Assembly: GCF_035825295.1 (NCBI RefSeq)
Contig: NZ_JAYMGI010000002.1
Location: forward strand, 930,001-994,000
Source of the DNA: Actinacidiphila sp. DG2A-62
GTDB lineage: Bacteria > Actinomycetota > Actinomycetes > Streptomycetales > Streptomycetaceae
Direction of reading: 5' to 3'
DNA: 64,000 bases
Part shown: one piece after another, positions 8,384 through 15,869 of the stretch
Layout: every line of letters starts with the position of its first letter
How positions within the stretch are numbered: the stretch's first letter is position 1
The notes under the pieces: model-generated
The model's database searches: none
Seen by the model: only the letters and a program-made list of their open reading frames with translations
What the model was told of the DNA's origin: nothing
Position numbers and translations under genes: made by a program

Positions 8384-10016
8384 TCACACCGCGGGCGCCC
8401 CGGTCTCCTCCAGCGCCCCGCCGGCCAGCCGCAGCCAGCGGTTGACGCCGATCGCGGCGAGGAACCGCTCGTCGTGGCTGACCACCATGAACGCGCCCCG
8501 GTAGGCGTTGAGGGCGCTTTCCAGCCGGCCCACGCTGACCAGGTCGAGGTTGTTGGTCGGCTCGTCGAGCAGCAGCAGGTGGGGCCGGCTCGGCGCACAG
8601 CACGCAGGCCAGGGTGGCCCGCAGCCGCTCGCCGCCGGACAGGACGCCGACCGGCAGGTGCGCGCGGACGCCGCGGAAGAGGAAGCGCGCGAGCAGGTTC
8701 ATCCGCTCGGCCTCGGGTCGCTCCGGCGCGAAGGCGGCGAAGTTCTCCGCCACGGTGCGGCCGGGGTCCAGCAGGTCGAGACGCTGCGACAGGTACGCGA
8801 TTCGGCCGTCGTTCCGGGTGATCTGCCCGCTGTCGGGGGCGAGTTCGCCGGTGATCAGGCGCAGCAGGGTGGTCTTGCCCGCGCCGTTGGGCCCGGTCAG
8901 GGCGATGCGCTCGGGGCCCCGGACCGACAGGCCGACGCCGCCGTCGGCGAACACCGGCCGTCCCGCGTGGTGGACCTGCAGGCCCTCGCCGAGGAAGAGG
9001 GTGCGACCGGCGGGCACCTGCGTGTCGGGCAGGTCCAGGGTGATCCGCTGCTCCTCGCGCAGCGCGCGGCCGGCCTCGTCGAGGCGCGCCTTGGCCTCGC
9101 CGACCCGGGACGCGTGCATCTGGCCGGCTCGGCCCGCCGACTCCTGTGCGCCGCGCTTCATGGTGCCGGCGAAGATGCGGGGCAGTCCCGCGCTCTTGAG
9201 GTTGCGGGCGGCGTTGCTCGCGCGGCGCTCGGCGCGTTCACGGGCCTGCTGCAGTTCCCGCTTCTCCCGCTTCAGTTCCTGTTCGGCGTTGCGGACGTTC
9301 TTCTCCGCGACCTCCTTCTCGGCCCGCACCGTCTCCTCGTACTCGGTGAACGTGCCGCCGTAGAAGCGCAGTTCGTCGCCGCCGAGCTCGGCGATGCGCT
9401 CCATGCGGTCGAGCAGCGCGCGGTCGTGGCTGACCAGCAGCAGGCAGCCGGTGACGTCGGACAGCACGTCGTAGAGCTTGTGCCGGGCCTCCAGGTCGAG
9501 GTTGTTGGTCGGCTCGTCCAGCAGCAGCACGTCCGGGCGCCGCAGCAGCTGGGCGGCCAGGCCCAGCGAGACGACCTGGCCGCCGCTGAGGGTGGCCAGG
9601 CTGCGGTCCAGGGCGAGGTGCGCCAGGCCCAGGCGGTCGAGCTGGGCGCGGGTGCGCTCCTCGATGTCCCAGTCGTCGCCGATGGTGGCGAAGTGCTCCT
9701 CGCTGACGTCCCCCGCCTCGACGGCGTCGATCGCGCGGATGACGGCGGCGACGCCGAGCACCTCGGCGACGCTGAGATCACCGGTCAGCGGGAGGGTCTG
9801 CGGCAGGTAGCCGAGCGTGCCGCCGACCGACAGCGAGCCGGAGGCGGGGGTCAGCTCGCCGGCGATCAGCTTCAGCAGGGTGCTCTTGCCGGAGCCGTTG
9901 GGGGCGACCAGGCCGGTGCGGCCGGCGGTCAGGGCGAAGGACAGGTCCTGGAAGACCGGGGTGTCGTCGGGCCAGGAGAACGACAGGTTCGAGCAGACGA
10001 CGGTGACATCGGACAT
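8384..10016 (-). CDS. ABC-F family ATPase, first of a tandem pair (single-base frameshift near 8585)
   Basis: About 543 residues once one extra base is ignored. The first 480 codons are in frame from the ATG (MSDVTVVCSNLSFSWPDD). Walker A motifs are GLVAPNGSGKSTLLK and ALTGPNGAGKTTLLR, with signatures LSGGQVVSLG and LSGGERLRA. After LACVLCAEP the frame is lost; reading one base on restores LLLLDEPTNNLDLVS, MVVSHDERFL and a stop at 8384. The distance from start to stop is 1633 bases, one more than a multiple of three. The extra base sits in ggggccgg, where ggggcgg would be expected. The start lies just after a GAGG that is enclosed in a small hairpin. A real mutation would remove the second Walker B; sequencing error is likelier. 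Confidence 0.82.
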
Positions 10017-10020
10017 GGGG

Positions 10021-10225
10021 CGACCTCGAAGAGGTGGCGGGCAGACGGAGACCTCTGCCCTGGGCAGACGGGGAACGCGGCACCTGCGGTCCACGCGGGA
10101 CCGGGGCGGCCGGAAAAGGGGTACGACAAACGGGCCACGGCAGCGCTCCCGAGCGCGTCCGACGGCCGTCAGATCCGGGTCTCACCCGGAGATGTCGTCG
10201 TCACCCGCCACGTCTGTCACTCCTC
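10021..10225 (-). promoter_or_regulatory. Leader peptide and nested hairpins upstream of the ABC-F pair (probable attenuator)
   Basis: Reading the minus strand there is a Shine-Dalgarno GAGGAG, eight bases, then a nine-codon frame GTG...TGA (10211-10182, peptide VAGDDDISG). Its stop codon lies inside the hairpin ccgggt-gag-acccgg (10175-10189). Next come gcgctc-cc-gagcgc (10143-10156) and three alternating arms of one 7-mer: gggcaga at 10039-10045, tctgccc at 10054-10060 and gggcaga at 10062-10068, which can pair two ways. Finally acctc-gaa-gaggt (10023-10035) encloses the GAGG that serves the ABC-F start codon. A short leader peptide, competing stems and a hidden ribosome site are the parts of a drug-induced translation attenuator as known for several ABC-F and erm genes. 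The order is visible; the mechanism is inferred. Confidence 0.55.
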
Positions 10226-10294
10226 GCCTGCACGGTCTGTGTCGCTGCCAGTTTAACAGCCGCCCCCGTTCTCGCCCGGAGCCGCGGCGCTCTC

Positions 10295-10350
10295 CCAGGT
10301 CCTTGCGGGCGCCCGGGGCGGCACACACGCGTGCGCCGCTTAGGACCTGG
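10295..10350. other. Inverted repeat with inner stem in the ABC-F/exporter intergenic region
   Basis: A perfect 9-bp inverted repeat (ccaggtcct at 10295-10303, aggacctgg at 10342-10350) encloses an inner near-palindrome, gcggcacac...gtgcgccgc (10318-10339). It sits between the divergent ABC-F and exporter operons, and the whole intergenic stretch of about 510 bases holds no protein gene. It could be a structured RNA element on either transcript or a protein-binding site. No known motif is recognised. Confidence 0.4.
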
Positions 10351-10528
10351 ACCTCCCGCGTGACCCCTTCGATCGGTCGTCTCCGCCCGAACGCCGTCCC
10401 ATCGGCGCGGAGCACCCTTGCAGCGGAAGCCGGTCGCCTCCCCTTCCCCAACCGTTCAACTCCCGTCCCCTGCCACGGCCGTGTGGTGTCTCTAAGTTCC
10501 CTGAGGGTCGTGCGCGAAAGAAGGGACT

Positions 10529-11605
10529 ATGGACACTCTGCTCGCCGTCCGGGCTCGGGGGATCACCAAGTGCTTCGGTGACGTCGTCGCGCTCGACGGC
10601 ATCGATCTCGACGTGGCCCGAGGGCGCGTCCACGGGCTCGTCGGGCCGAACGGCGCCGGCAAGACCACTTTGCTGGGCATCCTGCTGGGTCTGGCCGCGG
10701 CCGACAGCGGCGAACTCGACGTCCTGGGCGTCACGGCGGGCCGGGCGCTCGCCGCGCCGGCCGGGGTGGCGGGGTTCGTCGACGGTCCCGGACTCTACCC
10801 CACGCTGACGGCACGTCAGAATCTCTCCGCGCTCGCGGCGCTGCGCGGCCTGGACGCGCGGACGCCGGGCATCGACGCGAGCCTGCGCGAGGTGGGTCTG
10901 ACCGAGGTGGCCGACGACCGGGTCCGCGGCTTCTCCCTCGGCATGCGCCAACGCCTCGGTCTGGCCGCCGCGTTGCTCACCGGGCCGCAACTGCTGGTGC
11001 TGGACGAGCCGGCGAACGGCCTGGACCCGGCGGGCAAGAAGCACGTGCACGGGGTGCTCACCCGGCTCGCCGCGGAGGGCACGGCGGTGGTGCTGTCCAG
11101 CCACCGGATGGACGACCTGGAGGCGCTGTGCTCCGAGGTCACCATCCTGTCCACCGGGCGCGTGGTCTTCTCCGGCCCGCTGGGCGAACTGGCCGCCGAG
11201 AACCGCGAGCTGGACTACCGGCTGCTCACCTCCGACCCGCGGGCCGCGCGCGAGGCGGCGGCCGGCGCGGCCGGGGTGCGCGTGGTGACCGGCGCGGTGG
11301 AGTGGCGCGGCGCGGAGGCGCTGGTGGTGCGCGCGCTGGTGCCGGCGCTGGACGCGCTGGTCGCCGACCTGGTGCGCGACGGCGTCGCGGTGCGTGAACT
11401 GGCGCCCGTGGTCTCGCCGTTGGAGGCGGCCTTCCTCCGCCTGACCGACACGGACGCCGACGCCGGGACCTCGGGCGCCGAGGCCGGGACCGGTGCGCGC
11501 GCCGCCGACGCGGACACCGATGCCCGCACCGGCGCCGCGGCCGAACCGCCCGCCGAGCCCCCGCGCCCCGCGGCCGCGGCGCAGCCGAAGGAGACCGCCC
11601 GATGA
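10529..11605 (+). CDS. ABC exporter ATP-binding protein
   Basis: A 358-residue ATPase of the CcmA/drug-exporter type. Walker A is GPNGAGKTTLLG (about residue 42), the signature is FSLGMRQRL (about residue 137), Walker B is LLVLDEPANGLDP, and the switch histidine is in SSHRMDDLE. After about residue 305 there is a low-complexity Ala/Asp/Thr tail made of DADA/GA repeats with no obvious role. The start has AAGGGA six bases upstream. It overlaps the permease gene by four bases (ATGA), and the propeller/phosphoesterase gene follows. The three genes form one operon, so the exporter may act on the envelope or on the partner's substrate; the actual cargo is unknown. Confidence 0.87.
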   Translation: MDTLLAVRARGITKCFGDVVALDGIDLDVARGRVHGLVGPNGAGKTTLLGILLGLAAADSGELDVLGVTAGRALAAPAGVAGFVDGPGLYPTLTARQNLSALAALRGLDARTPGIDASLREVGLTEVADDRVRGFSLGMRQRLGLAAALLTGPQLLVLDEPANGLDPAGKKHVHGVLTRLAAEGTAVVLSSHRMDDLEALCSEVTILSTGRVVFSGPLGELAAENRELDYRLLTSDPRAAREAAAGAAGVRVVTGAVEWRGAEALVVRALVPALDALVADLVRDGVAVRELAPVVSPLEAAFLRLTDTDADAGTSGAEAGTGARAADADTDARTGAAAEPPAEPPRPAAAAQPKETAR

Positions 11606-12984
11606 CCGCCACCGCCACCGCGACCGCGCGCCCGGACGCCGGAGCCGCCACCGCCGCCGCCGTCCGCCCGGTCTCGGTGCTCCGCGGCTACCGCTTCGAG
11701 GTCGTCAAGCTGGTCTCGCAGTGGCGCGTCCGGCTGCTGGTGCTGGCCTGCTGGCTCGCGCCGGGGCTGTTCGTCGCGGCGGTGGGCCAGCAGAGCACGC
11801 TGCCCACCGACACCCTGTTCGGCCGCTGGATGCACGCGACCGGCTGGGCCGGCCCGCTGGTGGTGCTCGGCTTCTCCGGGACCTGGGCGCTGCCGCTGCT
11901 GACCTCGGTGGTGGCCGGCGACGTGTTCGCCGCCGAGGACCGGCTCGGCACCTGGCGCCATCTGCTGGTGGCGGTCCGCTCGCCGCGCCGGATCTTCGCC
12001 GCCAAGGCGCTGGCCAGCCTCACCGTGATCGTGCTGATGCTGGCCGGGCTGGCGCTGTCCGGTGTGGCCGGCGGCCTGCTGGCGGAGGGCAATCACGCGC
12101 TGGTGGGCCTCGACGGCCGACTGCTGCCGCCCTCGCACGCCGCCGGCGCGGTCTTCCTGGCCTGGGCCTGTGTGATCGCCCCGACGCTGGCGCTGGCCGC
12201 GATCGGCCTGCTCGGCTCGGTGGCGCTCGGCCGGTCGCCGATGGGGCTGCTGCTGCCCGCGCTGGTGGCGCTGGCGATGCAGCTCGCCCAGATGCTGCCG
12301 CTGCCGGTGGCGGTGCGGGTCTCGCTGCCCGGCTACGCCTTCATCGCCTGGAACGGCCTGTTCACCGGCCCGCGGCAGACGACGCCGCTGCTGATCGGCA
12401 TCGTGGTCGCGCTGGTGTGGGCGGTGGTGGCCACCACGCTGGCGTATCTGCTGTTCCTGCGGCGGGACTTCACCAACACCGCGCACGACGCCTCGGGCCG
12501 CCGCGCGATCGGCGCGGGCCTGGTGCCGCTGGCCGCGCTGCTCGGCGTGACCGTCGCCGTGGTCGGCGTGTCGACCTCGTCGTCGGGCACCGGGATCACC
12601 CAGGCGAAGGTGCAGCGCTCGGTGTCGGTGGCCTTCGCCCACCTGTACCGGATGCAGACCCGCGAGCTGCACCGCCCCGCCGTCACCGAGGCGCAGCTGC
12701 GCACCTCGGCCGCGTGCAGCAAGGGCGATGTGCGGGACGACGCCCACGGCGCGGGCAACGACTGGCGCTGCGTCGTGTCCTGGCACGTGCCGGGCGTGTC
12801 GATCACCGGGACGGCGATCTACCAACTGGATGTCACCGCGGACGGGAGGTACGTCGCCGACGGCGACGGCCCGAAGGAAGTGAACGGCTACTTCCTGCTG
12901 CACACCGATCAGGGTGATGCGCCCAACCCGCTGTGGCAGTTCGACGGCAACGTCGATCTGCTCTCCACCACCCCGAAGGGATAA
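11602..12984 (+). CDS. ABC transporter permease with an exported C-terminal domain
   Basis: A 460-residue membrane protein, partner of the ATPase before it by a four-base overlap. About six hydrophobic segments can be seen between residues 35 and 320 (for example LLVLACWLAPGLFVAAVG and TVIVLMLAGLALSGVAGG). The last 130 residues after GVTVAVVGVST are hydrophilic and contain two cysteines (AACSKGD, WRCVVSW) that could form a disulphide, so this part is probably outside the membrane. Such a tail is unusual for ABC-2-type permeases. It may contact the secreted propeller protein encoded two bases downstream. Confidence 0.8.
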   Translation: MTATATATARPDAGAATAAAVRPVSVLRGYRFEVVKLVSQWRVRLLVLACWLAPGLFVAAVGQQSTLPTDTLFGRWMHATGWAGPLVVLGFSGTWALPLLTSVVAGDVFAAEDRLGTWRHLLVAVRSPRRIFAAKALASLTVIVLMLAGLALSGVAGGLLAEGNHALVGLDGRLLPPSHAAGAVFLAWACVIAPTLALAAIGLLGSVALGRSPMGLLLPALVALAMQLAQMLPLPVAVRVSLPGYAFIAWNGLFTGPRQTTPLLIGIVVALVWAVVATTLAYLLFLRRDFTNTAHDASGRRAIGAGLVPLAALLGVTVAVVGVSTSSSGTGITQAKVQRSVSVAFAHLYRMQTRELHRPAVTEAQLRTSAACSKGDVRDDAHGAGNDWRCVVSWHVPGVSITGTAIYQLDVTADGRYVADGDGPKEVNGYFLLHTDQGDAPNPLWQFDGNVDLLSTTPKG

Positions 12985-12986
12985 CC

Positions 12987-15737
12987 ATGCAGGTAACACG
13001 GCAGCGTCGGACGACCGAGAGGGAGTTCACCCTTCTCGGCCGGCGCGTCGGCCGCCGGACGACGCTGGTGACGGCGTGCATCGCCGTCGCCCTGGGCGTC
13101 ACCGGGACGGCTGTCGCCTCGACGACGCAGTTCGGCACCCAGCAGGTCGGCCAGGTCACCCCACAAGGCCAGGTTGTCTCCGACGATCAGTACATCAACC
13201 CGTACGGCGACCGCACCGTGATCAACGACGGCAAGATCATGTCGTCCGCGGTGAGCCCGGACGGGAGCACGCTCGCGGCGGCCGTCACCGACGGCGACGC
13301 GGCGCTGGTGCTGATGGACCTCAAGACCGGGCAGGTCAAGCAGCGGGTCGGCACGAACGCCGCCGACACCCTGAAGATCAAGAGCGCGTCGATCGGCCAG
13401 GAGGGGCCGACGTACTCGCCCGACGGCAAGCAGCTGTGGCTCGGCCAGAGCGACGGCTACACCAAGTTCACGGTGGCCGCGGACGGCACCCTGTCCAACC
13501 CGGTCGCGGTCTCGATCCCGGCCGACGGCGGCAAGCAGGCGCTGGTGGGCGGGGCGGTGTTCTCCGCCGACGGCTCCACCGTCTACGCGGCGGTCAACGG
13601 CCAGAACCGGGTGGTCGCCATCGACGCGGCCACCGGTGCGATCGAGCAGAGCTGGGCGACCGGCATCGCGCCGCGCGGCCTGGCCCTGGTCGGCGGCAAG
13701 CTCTACGTCAGCAACGAGGGCGGACGCCAGGCGAAGCCCGGCGAGACCACCATCAACTCCTACGGCACCGACGTGCAGGCCGACCCGAAGACCGGCGCCT
13801 CGACCACCGGCACGGTCAGCGTGATCGACGTGGCGAACCCCGCCGCGGCGGTCGGCACCATCGGCGTCGGACTGCACCCGACCGCGGTGTACGCAAAAAA
13901 CGGCACGGTGTTCGTCACCAACACCGCCGACAACAGCGTGTCGGTCATCAGCACCGCCCGCGGCAAGGTCGTGCAGACCATCTCCACCCAGCCGTGGCCC
14001 GAGGCCTCGGTCGGCTACGAGCCCGACGCGGTGACGCTCACCGACGACGGCCGGCTGCTGGTGACGCTCGGCCGCGCCAACGCGGTCGCGGTGTACCGGT
14101 ACAGCGGCGCCCAGCAGCCGGTCTCCTACGTGGGCCTGCTGCCGACGGACTACTTCCCCGCGGAGATCACCACCGTGGGCAAGCAGGTCGTCGTCTCCAA
14201 CACCCGCGGCGTGGACGCCCGCCGCCCGGACGCCTCCGGGCACGCCACCCACGACACCACCTCCAGCCTGACGCAGTTCACGCTGCCCAGCGACAAGGTG
14301 GTCAGGTCGTACACCGCGAAGGTCTTCGCGCAGAACGGCTGGACCGAGGGCGACGTCAAGCTGGCCAAGGGCCACAAGGCCAAGGCGGTGCCGGTCCCGG
14401 CCAGGATCGGCGACCCGTCGACGATCAAGCACGTGTTCCTGCTGGTCAAGGAGAACCGGACCTACGACCAGGTCTTCGGCGACATCCCGCAGGGCGACGG
14501 CGACCCGGCGCTGACCCAGTTCGGCGAGAACGTCACGCCCAACCAGCACGCGCTGGCCGAGCAGTTCGGGCTGTACGACAACTTCTACGACGTCGGCACG
14601 AACTCCGCCGAGGGCCACAACTGGCTGATGCAGTCGGACAACCCGGAGTACACCGAGTCCTCGGCGGGCGAGTACACCCGCAGCTACGACACCGAGAACG
14701 ACGTGCTGGGCCACCAGAAGTCCGGCTTCATCTGGACCGGTGCGCAGGCGGCGGGCAAGTCGGTGAAGGACTTCGGCGAGTTCCAGTCGATCGAGAGCAA
14801 GCCGGCCGGCGCGACGTGGCAGAACCTGTACTGCGACGCCAAGACCATGGACGCCACCGGCGCGCCGACGCAGTACCCGATCGCGACGGGTTCGGCGATC
14901 CCGTCGCTCAACGACGTGTCGGTGCAGGGCTTCCCGCAGTTCGACCTGAACGTCCCGGACGTCTACAAGTACCAGGTGTGGAAGCAGGACTTCGAGAAGA
15001 ACGGTCCGGCGAACCTGAACATGTTCTGGTTCTCCAACGACCACACCGGCGGTCCGGCGAACGCCGCCGCACAGGTCGCGGACAACGACCTCGCGGTCGG
15101 CAAGGTGGTCGACGAGATCTCGCACAGCAAGTACTGGAAGGACTCGGCGATCTTCGTCGTCGAGGACGACTCGCAGGCCGGCCTGGACCACATCGACGGC
15201 CACCGCGCGCCGGTCCAGGTGATCAGCCCGTACGCCCAGCACGGCGCCGTGGACAACCGGTACTACTCGCAGATCACCATGGTCCGCACCATCGAGCAGA
15301 TCCTCGGCATCCACCCGATGAACCAGAAGGACAGCGCGGCCACGCCGATGTACGGCGCGTTCACCAAGCGCCCGGACTACACGCCGTTCACCGCGGTGCC
15401 CAACCGCACCTCGCTGACGCTGGGCCTGTCCACGCTGCCGCCGTGCGGCGCCGACACCCCGGCGCCGCAGGACCCGACGGCGGCGCCCGCGCCGACCAGG
15501 GTCTTCGTGCCGGCCGCGGAGAAGCAGGTCGCCGCGCAGTGGCAGACCTGGAAGTCCCACCAGCGGCTGACCGGGAACAAGGCGGTGCCCGACTTCGCCA
15601 ACCCCGAGCAGATGAACCGCTACACCTGGTACGAGACGCACAACTGGACCACGCCGTACCCGGGTGACCACAAGATCTACGCGCCGAACGACGTGCCCGG
15701 CGCGTACGTGCCGTCGGCCGACGCGGACGACCAGTAG
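12987..15737 (+). CDS. Secreted YncE-like beta-propeller / phosphoesterase fusion
   Basis: A 916-residue exported protein. A signal anchor (TLVTACIAVALGVTGTAVAS, about residues 24-43) is followed by a seven-bladed-propeller region of the YVTN/YncE type (about residues 70-450; repeats such as VSVIDVANPAAAVGTIGVGL). A phosphoesterase domain of the PLC/acid-phosphatase superfamily (PF04185-like) follows, with the typical opening HVFLLVKENRTYDQVFGD near residue 480 and later EGHNWLMQ and FVVEDDSQAGLDHIDGHR metal/active-site-like segments. The ATG is preferred over an upstream in-frame start because AAGGG lies just before it. The gene follows the permease by two bases, making a three-gene operon. 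The substrate is unknown; phospholipid, teichoic acid or other phosphodiesters are possible. Confidence 0.85.
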   Translation: MQVTRQRRTTEREFTLLGRRVGRRTTLVTACIAVALGVTGTAVASTTQFGTQQVGQVTPQGQVVSDDQYINPYGDRTVINDGKIMSSAVSPDGSTLAAAVTDGDAALVLMDLKTGQVKQRVGTNAADTLKIKSASIGQEGPTYSPDGKQLWLGQSDGYTKFTVAADGTLSNPVAVSIPADGGKQALVGGAVFSADGSTVYAAVNGQNRVVAIDAATGAIEQSWATGIAPRGLALVGGKLYVSNEGGRQAKPGETTINSYGTDVQADPKTGASTTGTVSVIDVANPAAAVGTIGVGLHPTAVYAKNGTVFVTNTADNSVSVISTARGKVVQTISTQPWPEASVGYEPDAVTLTDDGRLLVTLGRANAVAVYRYSGAQQPVSYVGLLPTDYFPAEITTVGKQVVVSNTRGVDARRPDASGHATHDTTSSLTQFTLPSDKVVRSYTAKVFAQNGWTEGDVKLAKGHKAKAVPVPARIGDPSTIKHVFLLVKENRTYDQVFGDIPQGDGDPALTQFGENVTPNQHALAEQFGLYDNFYDVGTNSAEGHNWLMQSDNPEYTESSAGEYTRSYDTENDVLGHQKSGFIWTGAQAAGKSVKDFGEFQSIESKPAGATWQNLYCDAKTMDATGAPTQYPIATGSAIPSLNDVSVQGFPQFDLNVPDVYKYQVWKQDFEKNGPANLNMFWFSNDHTGGPANAAAQVADNDLAVGKVVDEISHSKYWKDSAIFVVEDDSQAGLDHIDGHRAPVQVISPYAQHGAVDNRYYSQITMVRTIEQILGIHPMNQKDSAATPMYGAFTKRPDYTPFTAVPNRTSLTLGLSTLPPCGADTPAPQDPTAAPAPTRVFVPAAEKQVAAQWQTWKSHQRLTGNKAVPDFANPEQMNRYTWYETHNWTTPYPGDHKIYAPNDVPGAYVPSADADDQ

Positions 15738-15810
15738 GAACCGCGGCCGGACCTCCGGCGGGATCGCCGGGACAACGGCCGGAGCGCCACCGCACCACCG
15801 CGACACACCC

Positions 15811-15845
15811 GGGCCCCGGGCCGGCTCACCGCCGGCCCGGGGCCC
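15811..15845. terminator. Strong bidirectional terminator
   Basis: Perfect 15-bp stem (gggccccgggccggc / gccggcccggggccc) with a five-base loop, lying between two convergent genes, so it can serve both. Confidence 0.85.
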
Positions 15846-15869
15846 TTCGCAGGTCGTCCCGCGCGGCGC

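Noticed and set aside
9929-10138. 69-codon frame (VARLSYPFSG...) overlapping the ABC-F start
   Set aside because: No Shine-Dalgarno and no sensible composition; the nine-codon frame further upstream is the better leader peptide.
12909-15806. 965-codon minus-strand frame opposite the propeller/phosphoesterase gene
   Set aside because: Val/Arg/Gly/Asp-rich antisense shadow without domains.
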